A stretch of DNA of 64,000 bases. Origin: Certhia americana. Its lineage: Eukaryota; Chordata; Aves; Passeriformes; Certhiidae. This document shows, one piece after another, positions 9,200 to 22,700 of the stretch (position 1 is the stretch's first letter; the number at the start of each line of letters is the position of its first letter). The notes under the pieces are model-generated. The model did no database searches. It was not told the DNA's origin and saw nothing but the letters and a program-made list of their open reading frames with translations. Location of the stretch: assembly GCA_018697195.1 (NCBI GenBank), contig CM031859.1, forward strand, positions 58,707,195 through 58,771,194. Direction: 5' to 3'. The translations under genes were made by a program, and so were the position numbers.

Positions 9200-11485
9200 G
9201 AATAAATCCAGTCTTATTGTGAACACATTCTGTTGTGAACAATGTAAGCTTTGCTGGAATTTATTCAGCGAGTAAGAACATAAATAATTGAGCAAAACAA
9301 GGGATTTGTCTGCTGTATCAGTACAGTCACCTTAAACTAAAGGTTTTTTAACGTAATCCAAAATTTCAGTATTCCTTGCACTGTTTTATCCTTACATACC
9401 CAGTACTATCTATAGAAAGACACTAGATTTCTCATAGAAATTTTACTGTGAGAATTGAGTTGAACAAGTGCCCAGGAGCTTAACAAGTGTCGTGAACTTG
9501 TCTTTTGATGAGTATTCTGCACAGAGCACCAGTGTGTGCTGGGGTGGGATGCTTGCACGGACTTTCTTACCACCAAGTCCTGTTGTTTTATCTGGCAGAT
9601 ACATTGTCTTCAGTTTTGAAGTGAACAGATTTCATGCAGAAATCACAGTTGTTGTGTCTTATTTAAAGATTGCTTTTCACATGGGAATTGTTCTTATTGC
9701 AAATATGAAGTACCTTTTATCAAACTTCATATTCAGAATGTAGGATGCTTAGGTTATTTGAAAGTGCCTGCAGTTATTTTGGAAATTGTGAAACCTGAGA
9801 TCATTGTCCTGATGCTTTTATTAAAATATTTTATTTATGTTTATTAAAACTAACATGAAATCTGTGTAAAAGTTTTTGACAGGAATGATTTGAAAGCAGG
9901 TGATACATTGTGCATTTATATTCCACATGTACTGGAAATGTTACTTTCCTTATAAACTTAACAAGTTTATGAAGCAGCTGTATTTCTGAATGTGTAGTGG
10001 CCAGTTCATAGATATTAAACAGGGTTTGATGGTTCTGCAGCATGTATAAGGAATTGCTTTCAGTACAGACTCATCTGTGAGTACAGACTCAAGATCTATG
10101 TTCATACTACTTTTTGCATTCGAGTCATTGTGGGTTAATAACTACATCAGAAGGACTAAGCACGTGTGGAAGTATGTTATAATAAATAAAAAATATTTAT
10201 TATTTTTCTCCAATTTTAAAATCTAGTAGTTAATCTTTTGCACCTGAACATGCACAGTTGCCAAATGATGTCCTGCCTTTAAGAATTCCCTGCTGTGCCC
10301 TGTCTTCACCCTACATTGGTAGGCTTCTCAGATTTGAAAAGATATTGAATTCAGATTTGTGATGTAGTAATTGTTTATGAAGACATCCATCTGAGTGATA
10401 GGCCCTCTGGCACTTCCATCTGTAAGGCTGTACCACTGATCTCCCCTGCCACCACATCAGTTTCTTTCTGACCATTGGAGGGTGGGGAAAGAATATTCTT
10501 CTAATATTTTTTATCTCTTTTTTTTTAAATTAAGGAAGTAGATGGACACAGAATTTTAGTTCATTGCTAAATAAAGAACAAATATGAAAATTTGAAAAAC
10601 CCTTGATGTATAAATTCCCTTTTTATATATATACATTAAGGACAGTGTTAGTTGTGTTACTATTAGAGTCTCGCAAGCTTCTACTTCAATTTTTTAGACT
10701 TTAGGTTTTGTGGGGGACAGTTTGGGGATTTTTGTCTTTTGCTTTTGTTTTGTTTAGTGTTTATTTTAGGTATTCACTTACAAAAAAAAAATAAAAAATT
10801 AGGTAGCAGGGCTTTCTCTTGGATGTGATTCTGCCAAGTTACTGAATCAATTTGCTTGCCCCTTAAAGGCCACGTGGCTGGGTTCACTGTGAAGTTCTGT
10901 TGTTGCAGCTACTACATAGTTAGATTCAGGGAATTAATTGCATCCTTGACTAATAGCTGTTGTTGCAAACCCCTTTGAGTTTAGTTTACTGTTGGGGTGG
11001 TAGCATATCTTTACCACCAAAATAGCAGCCTTTATAAGAAGCCTTTCCTGAGGGGTTTGCGGGTATGGTTATTGAGGTATTTTGCTGAGTTTTCAGAAGG
11101 TAGATAGTTCCACAACAGGTTTTGGTCTCCTTTTAAAAGAGGTAAGAGGTTTCTGTTGCATGGCAAAGAGAGGGCTGTCCTGACTGTAGCAGTCCCTGGT
11201 ACAGCTGTCTTTCACAGAAGGACCTCAGGCTGGAGCATGGTTGTTCTTTGTTTGTTCGAGTAAAGAAAGGAAATCGGTTCAGAAAATCCCAAAAGGAGGG
11301 ATCCTGTTTTAAAACATAATTGTAGTCATGTGTGCTCTTCCCAGTGTGGACATGGCTTAATTCACAGATTGATTGAAGTGGAATAGTGCCTTCTTTACAC
11401 AAGCAGTGAATTCAGCCATGGTAAGTAAATTATGTGACTTCAGGAAAGTGGTATTAGAGGATTGGTGCAGGAATTCTTGATATCT
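9200..11485. other. Intron 1 segment with no gene recognised
   Basis: AT-rich intronic DNA. No exon, RNA gene or clear transposon was seen. Short A/T tracts occur at 10181-10215 and 10781-10800. Confidence 0.6.
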
Positions 11486-11487
11486 CT

Positions 11488-11632
11488 CAGCTGGCTGCAT
11501 GAGCTAAAGGTAGCTGGTTTCACTGACCAATACCTCAGTTTCCCCATGTTAAAATAAGGATAATATTCACCTTACTTAATCACTTGAGTTTGATGTGCAG
11601 TTTTAATTACAGAGTAATGCAGAGTAAATAGG
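11488..11632 (+). mobile_element. MIR/CORE-SINE-like element
   Basis: The diagnostic segment CCTCAGTTTCCCCAT (11533-11547) is followed by TAAAATAAGGATAATA and then CACCTTACTTAAT. This is the same order as the MIR core and 3' region. The upstream part (CAGCTGGCTGCATGAGC) is more diverged. It is an old, immobile SINE in the same orientation as ARID1B, and the best preserved of the MIR-like copies in this window. Confidence 0.7.
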
Positions 11633-12334
11633 CAGCCTAAATACTTGTTACATGTGAAGGTATCCAGTCTGCTCTGAGCCTTCCTCTATTTGGATGGGAT
11701 CTGAGACTTGGTGTTCCCAGCATTGAGCATGTTATTTGGTTAGCTTGTCAGACTTAGTTGTTTGTAAGCAAGATACTGAAACATCAGCTCTGAAAATTTC
11801 TTTTGAAAGCACAAGGACAGGATTTGTAGTTCTTAAATTTTATTCTTTTAAAGTTAAAAATAAAGATAAGGAGGTTTGTTTTGACAGCATCAAAGGAATA
11901 TGCTGGTTTGTTTGCAGCCTTTGATTTGGATGGAATGCATGAAGTTCTGTATTTTTTTTTATTTTTCTTTTTTTGTGTAGCAATTTATGTTGTGAATATT
12001 TTGGATTTTCTGTTTATATGAAATGTTAGTATTGATGTCTTATTTTCAGGCATGATTTATGGAAAATAATTGTGCTTTCGTGATTTTTTTCTTTTAAATT
12101 CAGTGTTTCTTTTTTGATTGAAATACCCAAGTGAAGAAAAGTAAAATAAGCATGTTCTCTAGAGCTGTTGCTGTTTTAAGTTTACGGTTGGTCATAGAGG
12201 CTATTTTTAAAGAAATATTTTTGGAAAAATAGAGGTAGGTACATTTGAGGCTGTTTTAGCTGCGTACCAGCAGTAGCAAAATAATTTCCCTTGACAGTTT
12301 TAGTTATATTTGGAAGTTCTTCCTTCCTGTAGGC

Positions 12335-12770
12335 AGAAGGGTCGACTTGTGTGAGGGAGGTACGTGCTGGGTGCCCGGCATGTAGTGTCCGTGGAAGGTG
12401 CCGGGATCTGCGGATGCTGTTGGCTGTTCTGCCGCAGCGGTGCCTGACTCTGAGGCATTTCCCTGGCGGACACGGGGGCGGGAAAGGCGGCGGGGTCCGG
12501 GCCGCTGGCGGCCGGCCTCTGTGCAACTTGCACACACGAAGCGAACTAGTGGCGTCACATGATCAAAATATTTTCCCCTTTGCCGCTGCCAGAAGCTATC
12601 TATTGCTTTTCAGCAGCCTCGCGGCTCGGGCAGCGGGCCAGGCGCTCCTCCCGGCCGCGGGATGCCCCGGCCCTCAGCGGTGGGGTGAGGGCAACGCGTT
12701 TGTGTCCAGCGATGGCCCTTCGCGTCCCTGAGCTGCCTTGGGAACATCCTCAGAAGCAGCACCGTGTGGA
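12335..12770. promoter_or_regulatory. Isolated intronic CpG island, candidate promoter
   Basis: About 430 bases of CpG-dense, GC-rich sequence stand out within AT-rich intron, roughly 9 kb downstream of exon 1. The island includes an E2F-like GGCGGGAAA at 12477-12485 within a GC-box context, and an E-box-like GTCACATGAT at 12554-12563. Other parts are GC-rich without a TATA box. Open frames across it on both strands have no protein resemblance. It could be an alternative promoter for ARID1B or for a non-coding RNA, or a CpG-island enhancer. Strand is not determined. Confidence 0.5.
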
Positions 12771-12779
12771 GTATTTCTA

Positions 12780-15700
12780 GCATTTTAAGTGACACTGTTC
12801 GTCCTGCGTGTTGCGTCTTGGTTTACGATATAAGTTTTTTTTCTTTGAAATCCCGAATCTAACACGCATCGCTTGTGATAGCCCCCCCCTTAGCCTGGCA
12901 CAGAGCCGGTTTTCCTACTAACAAACTGTAGGAGCTACTAATTCAGCAACATTTCTGAGATTTTTAACTTTCTGCAGAATGCTCTTTTTGTTGTTGAACA
13001 TGTGGTATGCAAATGCAAATGGAAATAGTGCTATGGAGTATTTTGTTGTGGGTTTTTTTAAGTATTAAAAACACATTTTGCTTTTCTAATAAACCCCATA
13101 ACCAGACCTTTTAATGTTTTGATATAAATAGCAATTACACTAACTGAGATCCAACCACAACTAAAAAAAAACCCATTTAAAATCATTCAGAAGAAAAGTT
13201 CCCAATTTAATTGAGCTTTTCCTTTAAAGAGGAGGGGCTGATTGGGCGGCAGCATCTGAAACAAAGTTTAGAACTGTTTTCTTAAAGTGGTCAAGGTGTT
13301 GGAGTAGAGGCCAATACTTAAAAGATTTTTTCCAAGAACTCGCTAGGAATCTACAGGCTACCTCATTCTAAGCTGTCGAGAGCTTTATATGTGATTGCTG
13401 ATGGCAGTCAAAGCATTTTCTGTATTAATTGAGACCCTTGAAATGTTTTAGACTTAGGTACATGGACTGGTTGTTTCATATATTGGGACATTTAGGGATT
13501 TGGTTGTTCTCAGGAAACCTACTAAATGCAGCTGTTTGAACAAGCAGTGGAGAGGGATTCTCTGTCCCAGGAAGACTTCGCCTAGCCACACATTCCTCCT
13601 TTTAGTTCTTCAGCTCATTTCAATAATAATGGCAACAGTAACAATGGACTTTCTCATTAAGAGGAAGGTTGAGGAGGGCCTGAGTGAGCTGTTACTTTGC
13701 TGGAATGTGGTTGACAGAATGGTGGATGCAGTCTTCTACTTTTTCTGTAGAGAGTAATGTTGTTATGTGTCAGCTCTGTTGTGTGGTGTGGTTGCTCAAC
13801 ACTTTTCCTCTGTATTTTCCCTCTCAGTGAGTGGAAGATTTATTTGTGGGTTATTTGCATCTGTTTCATTTTTCTTCCCAAAGTCATAGTACTTTGTTTT
13901 ATCCAAATGTCATAATCTCTTTTTGCTCCTTTGTCTTCTGATACTTACTTTTTCTTTCTTAAAATGTCTTTCTCACTTTCCAACTTGTTGGAGTGACAGA
14001 AGAGTCATCCTTACTGTCTTCTGCAATTTTAACAGTAGTGCAAGAGTAATTAGTGTGACTTTATAGCCACTGAGAAAATAGCTTTTGGGTGATCCAGGTA
14101 CCCATCCATCTCTCTGATTTATATTTGCTCCTCCGTCCTCCAAGTTGACAAAAGTTGTTGGGCAAAGAGTGACAGCAGGGAAAGTGTCTTCACTATCCAG
14201 CTTCCTGTGCAGGCTCTCCCTAGTGACTAGAGGTCGAGTTGCATTTAAGAAGAAGGGAAAAAAAAGCCACTAAAAAACTAACCAAGCATGCCCCCAAATT
14301 CTGGCAAGACTTGACAGTATAATAGTAAATATTGACAGTAAAAATTGTGCTAGTTACCTATGGGTGATGGTGCTGGTATTTTTTGTTTCAGGTTCCTCTA
14401 TTGCTGATCTTTTAAGCAACAGCAGACTTAAAGGAGGGAAACAAACAAAGGAGACAAAACCAAGCTGAAATGTAAATGTTGATGTGCATAATGTTTTTTT
14501 TTTTTAACCTGGCATAGCAGGTGTGATTAAAAAAGATATATTTTATCTTTATAAGTGTGGTGTTGCTGTACATGTGGAAAGTGTAGAAAAGACTGGAAGC
14601 ACTTGGCATATAATTGTCTATATTAAGTAGTGATGCGGTGTACTAGATATATTCTATGCAATTTTATAATACTTGGTACTTCATTTCATGTATTTCCTTT
14701 CCTTTTAATTTTTCTTAGAAGATTGGGGGTGTAGAGAGCTGCCAGCAATGGTTGTTTGTTATTCCACAGTGTCATATTTTATTTCAGGGAATGTATCTTA
14801 TGAAGATGGTGAATTAAGCCTGTTTAAAAAGTGAGTTAAGGTTCCACAGTTCTAGGAGAATACCTTAGTAATTCAAGAAGGAAGGCCAGTTTCTTCCTGT
14901 ATGATAGTTTCCAAATTCTGTTGCTTTGCCTCTAATAAGACTTAGATGTTTATTTGCAACAATCTTGTTGCCTGAAAATAAACCCCACAGTGTCTAATTT
15001 ACCCTCTGTGTTTCTTTTCTCTACTCCTGCTTTTTAACATTCAGCTTAAATTCTCCCTTTGCTTGTGGCTGATGTCTCCCTTGTAGTGATGGAGGAAGAA
15101 AGTAGGTGCTTTTTCTTAAACGCTGCAGTTAGTCATGGCATCATAATGGAAGGTTCAAATATTTATGATTTCTGATGACATTTTTACTTTCTTGAAATTC
15201 TTGATCTCACATATGGTTGTCTGTTTTACTTGAGCAAATTGTCTCAGCTAGTGTGCCAGAAGTAGGAAGAAATGCAGCTTTCCTCTCCAGAAGTGGGTTT
15301 ATATATATCCAAAGAGACAATGAACATGACAGGGGTGTATTTTTCCCTTTTTTTTTTTCCCAAATGTTTGATACTGAGCATTCAATGACATATTTTGTTG
15401 GTCATTTTTGCATTAATACTTGGGAATAAGCAGGGAATATTTTTTTAAATTGAGTTCAGTCTATGTATATCCGTCAGGAGATCCATGTGGGTATTCCTCA
15501 GAAAGACAGCTTTTTGTCCTTCTTGGCTTTTGGCTTCACAGGCTGAAACAAAAAGCAAATTAGCAGGAGAAAGGTTGTAAATAAATAAATGCACAGGAAA
15601 ATATGTGTTGAACCAAATGGACATCTGCTTTTTATGTAGATACCAAGCCAGAATTTCTCTTGGGAGAACTGAAGAAAACTTGAGAATACAATTTGTTTAT

Positions 15701-18340
15701 TTCTGCATTTTTCGGTAGCCTTTTGTTATAGTCCTTGAGTATTCTTTTATCCAGTTTTGTGTTGCTAAAAGATCTTGCACCACTGTGTGAGTCTGATGGT
15801 TGTCTGAAGCTGGTCTAAGGCTTCACTTCTGCTGTAAAGACCTGTCCCCACCTCTTGATCAGCTCCCTGCTGCCTTCCTTATGTCATAAGGTGAGTCGCA
15901 TCAGCTCCAAGATTTGTCTGAAAACTAATCCTGCCAAACCAGACCTGTGAATGTTTAGCTTTCAGCCAGATCATTGAGCAGATCTGACTGGCAGCATCAT
16001 CTTTGCAGCACAAAGGTAAAGCAAAAGAAAATATGTCCAGTTCAAGTGAGGGTGGTCGTCAGGTCATGACAGCCCCTTTGGTGGTGGTGCAGGCTTCTGT
16101 CAGCCTAAACTCCTCACTATATTGCCTCTTGAGTGTAAAATTAGTCTATAAATGACAGGAAATTTCTTAACATTTCTCTGGAGCAGGGAGTCATGGTTAT
16201 CTTTCTCTTAAAAGGAGAGGAGCTGAGGCAGAGAGTAAATTTTTTTTTTCCCCCAAAGGATGATAATTACACAGAATGCATTGATTGCAGTGGCCAAATA
16301 AGCTGTGAGTAGCTTTCAAAAAGAAGATTTCAAGGGTGGAACTCATCTAAGCATATGTACTGTAGGCATTTGTACCTGATCCTTTTTGTGTATCTTTAGT
16401 GCAAAAAAAAGTCAGATCTTCACGTGAATCATCTCATTCTAAAGTGAATGTGTAATGCCATTCTAGTGAATCATGCTCCTAAAGTTTAATGTTTTTCCCT
16501 CACTCTAAAGAAAGTCTAAGCCAATAAGCTCAGGTGTTGATGTCAAAGTGAAATTAATTCCTTCCACTATTTACAATGTTTTTATGCAAGCAAATGACTC
16601 CAGACTTGTGTTAGACTTCTGGACTAACTTAGCTTCCGCTCCTTGTCTTGCTAACCTGTTGGAACTAAGGGTTTTCATACCCATTTCTGCTTAAGCTTAA
16701 AACATTTCTATTTTGTTGTACTTTGCATAATGCTTATTCAGAGGGGTTTTTGCTCCTGCTTTTCTTTTAGTGTGTCACTTTTTTTGCATGTAAGAACTGT
16801 CAGTACTGTTTCTTTTTGCCCAGCATATTTGCAGACATACTGGCATACTGGAAAATTTGAAAATACCAGGCTGAATTTCCAGATCAGTTGACCTTCATGC
16901 TTAGGTATGCAATTTCCTCTGTACAGAGATGCAAGCTTTTGATTTGGAAACAGGGCAGCAGTTTTGTTGTGTAGATCCTGCTTCACAATCCCCTGAAAAC
17001 TCTTTACCCGTTGCTGGCACTTCATCTGCAGAGAAGTGGGCACCTCTGGGAAGGCGCTTCCCTTCTGTGGTGATCCTTCTCACCCAGCACCGGTGCTCCC
17101 TGTGACTCGACGTTCCCCCCCTGGTTTCCCCAGGGTGTCTCTCTGTGGGGCATCATGCAGAGCAGCAAACCCAGCGAGCACTCTGGAGGGCTGAGGGGCT
17201 CTGCTGGGCATGGAGAGTTGGGAAGGGGCAGCCCTGTCAGGAGATCTCTGCCGCTGAGAGACTGTGGTTGTGGAAGCAAACAAGGTGTGTTCTGAACGCT
17301 ACAGATATATTCCAAGGTGACAAAACCTGGTGTTATGCTGAGGAATGAAATTGTTAAGCGCAAGAGGAAACACAGGGATGCCTATCCTGCATAGAGCTCT
17401 TCTTGGCAGTCTCATGTTTTGAAAATGGTTAAAAAGGAAAAAACACGATTTGCTGAAGAGATTTACCTCTGCATCCTGAAAAATGGATACCGTAATTCGT
17501 AATTATTTCTAGGATCACTTACGCCTTTCTTAGTAAAGTATTTAAAATGCCCAAACTGAAGTATTACTGCGATCAATAATTTCACTGGTGTCTTTGTAAG
17601 CAGGATATCAGTGCTTTGCACTTTTTGGAGGCTGGAGCAACCATATTTTTATTTGCATCCTTTGTAAGGGATCTTTCTCACAAAGGGTGGCAGTTTATTT
17701 GGCTTAGGCTTAGGTTTCTGAATTAGGTATCCGCTGAAAAGTTGCTTGTTTTCGGAAGATTCTGAGGAGTCTTTTGTAGTGTTAAATTTTGTATCTCTTT
17801 TATGGTTCTCACAATTTGAAGTTCAGCTAGTGACGTGATTTTCAGATGTACTATTTTCTCCCCAGTGTGTACAGGGGGAGGAGGAAGCATGGCTTCCTCA
17901 AGGTTGACTGAAATGTTTTAACTTCTATAGCAAATGAGGTGAGAATGAAATTGTCAGAAGGATAGAGACTAAATTATTGAAGCACTTAACTGTTTAAAGT
18001 GGCTGGGGATGTACTATAAAAGGTGCGAGTCTAACAGTCAAATGTGTAAACAACACCTTATTCCTTCCTTGTACCTGATTTCTCACCACTTGCTTTATAT
18101 GAGAGCCTAAATCAGTGTGGGAGATACTGCAGCCATTCTCAAAGTGTTAGTTTACAATGCCTCCACCAGAAGAACAATCTATTACCATATAGAATAGCAG
18201 AGAGAAAAGCATTTTCAAGGAAGATTAATTGAACTAATTCATCACTTTAAAATGAGGAAGGTGCATCAAACAAAAATAAAAGCTAAGTATTTTATGTGCC
18301 TCTATTGGAATTTGATAACCATTTGTTTTGCTAGAAAATA
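12780..18340. other. Intron 1 segment with no gene recognised
   Basis: Mostly AT-rich intronic sequence. A more GC-balanced block at about 17040-17300 was examined; it has no recognisable coding or repeat identity. A possible MIR remnant (GGAGCTGAGGCAGAGAG, about 16217) is too short to call. Confidence 0.55.
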
Positions 18341-18359
18341 TATGTGGATGGGGCATCTA

Positions 18360-18600
18360 GTGCTTCTCTACACAGTACAACTATGTGCTATAATTATATG
18401 CTATAATTATACCAATATAACTCCCTATGGAGACTCTTTTATACCAGAATAAGAGTTTTTATGGTTTATCTTACTCTGCTTCCAAACCACATAAGTTTAA
18501 GAGGGAAAGGGTGCTTTTATACTGGAGAAAGTTTCCACACTAAGATAGTTATATTGGTATAATTACGCATTTTTTTACTTCAGTGTAGACAAGTCCCTTG
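18360..18600. mobile_element. Fold-back MITE-like DNA transposon remnant
   Basis: The left end CTTCTCTACACAGTA (18363-18377) is an imperfect inverted match to the right end CAGTGTAGACAAGTCCC (18581-18597). Inside lie near-perfect inverted arms: 18403-18422 is complementary to 18547-18566 at 19 of 20 positions (core ACCAATATAACT / AGTTATATTGGT). The GTGTAGACAAG terminal motif resembles non-autonomous DNA transposons that I recall from sauropsid genomes, but I cannot name the family. No transposase is encoded. Confidence 0.65.
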
Positions 18601-19655
18601 TGCCTTTTCAGCTTTGAACTTTAGTTAAGAATTTCTTGGTTGTGATAAGTGTCTAAGCATTTTTATAGTATATTTTTATAATGGGACTTGGGTATTTAAA
18701 CCAATTACTTAGACCAATTAACTGCTTCCTGGTTGTGGATAACTATAGGATATAAAAAGGGATCAAAATTCATGTTTCTAGCTGCTTGGATATATCTGCA
18801 TTTCCACACCGCCACACCTCCCCTCCCCCCGTGATTTTACCAGTATTTGGTGTACAGCATAACAGGTGGAATAGCGTGTGCCTGTGTTGGATGCTTTTTG
18901 TCTGCTGTTTCTCATTATTCCTTGAGTTTTGTTGTGCTGTGGCTCTAATTGCATGTATCTCCATGGATCACAGAAAGATGCTTCCTTGAGGAAGTTGAAA
19001 AAACTGCTTCCAAAAATGTTGTTTGGAGCATTGCTGAAATTTATTGATCTTTGCACAAGACAGGACCGTAATTGACTCGCTAGGCACAAGTTGTGCAAGG
19101 AGCAACTCAAATTGGATTCAGGGGAAGGGGAAGGTGCAGGAACCCTTTTGGTATGCAGTGTAGTCAGAAGGGTGATGATGTGTAGAACATATGTTCGGTA
19201 GGGGTGATGTCGCTTGCCTGCTTCAGTCAAAGGTGGGTACTTAGAGAGAGGTATTCACGTGGATGGTGCTTTGAAGTTGGCCATCTTCTCTGGTTCTCTT
19301 CTTCCCCCATCTCCTTCGCTGCTTAGCACACAGGTCAACTCATCCTAACATTCACACCTCCCCAAGAACAGGAACATGTAAACATTTTGCAGTATTTTCG
19401 CAGTTTCTGCAAATATCAACATAAATTACTTAGAAACAGTGTTTTACAGTATCTTTTTTTACTCCTTATGAAAAGACTGTTTTGAAAAACATACCTCTTT
19501 TTATTCCCTTAATTTTTTTTATCAATGTGTCTAGTATGTTTGTAGTGTTGTAATGTCCATGTGGTCTAGTTTGCTAGAAATCGAGGATTATTACTTGAAA
19601 TGAAAAATTGCAGAAATGGGAGAAACCTTATAATAAAATAGAGGTGATGTAATAA
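18601..19655. other. Intron 1 segment with no gene recognised
   Basis: No exon or repeat was identified. The 150-codon minus-strand open frame at 18778-19230 has no recognisable domain, no promoter or splice context, and is judged a chance frame. Confidence 0.5.
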
Positions 19656-19660
19656 CCTCC

Positions 19661-19775
19661 AAATCATAGAAGAGCAGGGCTTGAAGTGACAGCAAGAGGT
19701 CATTTAATTTATCCGTCAGCTCTGAGACAGGATAAGGCAGACCTAACATTCATGGCAGATGATCATCTGTCCTGT
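19661..19775 (-). mobile_element. Old CR1-like LINE 3' end fragment
   Basis: AAATCATAGAAGAGCAGGGC is followed by AGCAAGAGGTCATTTAAT, then TGAGACAGGATAAGGCAG. This follows the reverse complement of the CR1 3' end, which carries terminal ATTCTATGATT repeats and a 'GATGATCT…CCAACC' segment. The copy is truncated and diverged, with no reverse transcriptase remnant. CR1 is the dominant LINE of birds and other sauropsids, so this supports the taxonomic guess. Confidence 0.55.
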
Positions 19776-22700
19776 AGTAGTAACAGGCTGAGCAAAAAAG
19801 AATTATTTATACTTATTCTTTCCCCTTCTCTCCCCAAAGCTTTGTGTAAGCTGAACTTTACATAGAATTGCTGTGAGAGGATATATGGATTCCTTCGGGA
19901 TGATTTCAAGTTTCTGTGTTACTTCTGCTTTTTGGAAACTCCGTGTTTTCTGTCAAAATAGTCTAATGATGTTTGTGTATTTTTGAGTGTAATGTCCCAT
20001 TGTAGTTTTGTCTGGCTCTCTGTTGTTCAGGTGTACTTCTTCCTGAAATGATTATTTTTTCTGTGTTGGCTTTGTAACCAGTGTCTTCTCTTCTTTGGCA
20101 TTGAACAGTTTAGTTTAAAAATGTGTAGCATTTCATTTTTATATATGACAGTATTTCTGGTGTGTAATCAGTTTCAGTTTTCCTTTTTTTATTCAATTTC
20201 TTTTTGCAGGAAAGAGCTGAGCAGAAAAAATAAAAACAACTTGTGGGTAGGAGTGTAGAAGTGAGAAGGGGAAGAATGTGCTCAAGAAATGATAGTACTC
20301 AGCAGAGGAGCTGGGTTTAGCTGAAATGTCAGGTTAGATATGAAGTGAACAATGTGGCCTTAAATAAAGATTTATATTCTTTGAAGAATAAAGGGACTAT
20401 ACGTTTCAGAACTTTATGTGTATATCTGCAGCTCTTTAATCTAAATTGAAGGTTGCAAATGAATGTCAGATGAATAGCATCTTTCTAAATTCAACAATAC
20501 CTGAGATTGGAATTGTGGATAGCTTGTTGCTAAAATGAGTCTTTGTGTTTGTTTGCTTCATTTTGCCTTTTGGTTATGTCAGCTGAGGAGCATCTGTCTT
20601 TTGCTGTTAAATGACCTCTTCTGACTAGGCCAAGTGATTTTGACTGAGTGAACTGTCTTGAGCCCTCTGCAGCTGCAGGAATGTGCTGATATAAGTTGCC
20701 GCCTTGGAGAAGGTTTAGTTGTAAATATACTCACATAGCGGTTGCCCCCAGAAATAGCTTACTCAGACTTAGAGAGGAGATTCCCTGTACCTGTACTGCT
20801 TCAGTGTTTATGAAGGTAGTGATTCCCTTTCCTTCCAATTTAATCTGATTGTTAATTTCACTTCTGTTCTAGATTTAGTAATTTTAGGAAGTTGGGAATA
20901 CTCTGTGTTAGGTTGTGCCCAAAGGGGGCTCATTAATCCTGCAGATCCTCTCTAACAAATCAAGAAATTTCTTTGAAGTGCGTTTAGATAGCTGTGTTGG
21001 TGTTTTTGCATGATGGCTGATGTGGGGTCTCTTAAGGACTGGGAAATAAGAGATGGGCATAGAAGTGGAAAGAAGCCAAGAGTTTTCAGGCAGAGAGTAT
21101 TTGAAAATACAACAGTTTCTGCTGTGGGAGAGGGAAGGCAGTTCTATGAATATGGCATAATCAGATTTCCTGTTAAATAATATTTTTTTGGATGAGAAAT
21201 ACTGAAGAAGTGAATCGGCTTTCCTGCTTTCATATTGCTCAGACCAGATACGTCTCACATGCTGATTTTTAATTTAATTTTAAATGGTGTGATAATAAAA
21301 GAAAATTATGATCATATATTGAAAACACATGCCTTCTTTGTATAGAAACTGAAAGTTCTGGAGAGCACTTATACTAAAACTATGCATTTAATTCTGAACA
21401 TCCTACATGATTTGTTGTAGAGGTGTTATTACGCATGGTTAATCCTACTTTATTTCTGCACTTACCTAGGTGTGTGTAACAGGCATGTGTTTGAGCTGAG
21501 ATGCTCTGGGATGTTTCATACTCTGCCAGGATTTGTGGAAGAATTTGTCCCATTTGTTGTGATTGCCAGAAGAGTAATGAAGACTAAGTGGCTTCTGCCA
21601 GTTTTGAGGAATAGGTGAAGGCTCTAGGGTAAACCAGAATTTGACCTGGTTTAAACCCAGGTCTGACTTTTTTGACCCTGAGTGAGCCACAGTGAATTTT
21701 TTATTAACATTGAGATACATTTTTTGGAGGTCATTCCTGTAGAATTCTTTGGAGAACATTTCCAAATTTCTGCAAAATTTTAAGTTTGTTTAAAACCTGT
21801 GGGAATTAGAGCTGATGATATTTTAAAATCAGCATAACTTTTAAATTATAATAACAGAAAATTATTTTGCTTTTGAAGTGTTGGTGTAAAAACATATATG
21901 TTGACTTTTTTTTATTGTAGAAATTAAAATTTAAAGATTAAGTGATCCCTTAATATTTTCATTACTATGTTTGTTTCAGTACAGCTGCTACATGCTAAGT
22001 GTACTAGTAGTTTTAGAATTTCTTGAAGGGTTTTCCCACCACCACCTGCAAAGTGAAATTTACAGATCCTCTAGTCTTTGTCCTTTTAATTCTAAAATCC
22101 AGATGAAATTTAATCCCAGGAGTGTTGTCTTGCTGTGGCAATGTAGTCTTTTTCAGATGATACATGATTTACTTGGAAAGAAATTAGCAGCTATGAATGC
22201 CTAAAGAAAGCAATTTAATAAACAAGATTTTGTAAGACCTAATCAGAATTGTAAAATGATACTTGGGAATCAGTTACATTATACAGTAGAGCGGGTGTGA
22301 ATTGTAGGCATGTGTGTGGATTCATGGTTTCTAGTCACATTGTTCTCTCAAGTGATACAAGGGCTTCAACCTGCAGTTTACTGTTTCTTCTGATTTATAA
22401 CTTAACTATTAAATGTTTCCAATCAATCATGACAATTCCCACTCATAACTGTAATTTGTTCTGGTGATTGATTTTAATTTTTATTTTAACTTCTTAAACC
22501 CCCCCTCTATTTTCTAGTGCTTTGAATCACCTGTTGCTGGTGAATTTTTGTTTGTTTTCCTCCTGCCCAGGAAGTTGTTCCATGGTGCTGACAGTGTCTG
22601 TGTTGATCAAAAAGGTCATTATAAATGCGAAATAATCAGAGGCAGGTATTCACCAAAATTCTATTGCTCCAGCTCCACAATATGGGTGTATAGCTCCAGA

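Noticed and set aside
18778..19230. 150-codon minus-strand open frame
   Set aside because: No domain, promoter or repeat identity; length is within chance expectation for a 64 kb window.
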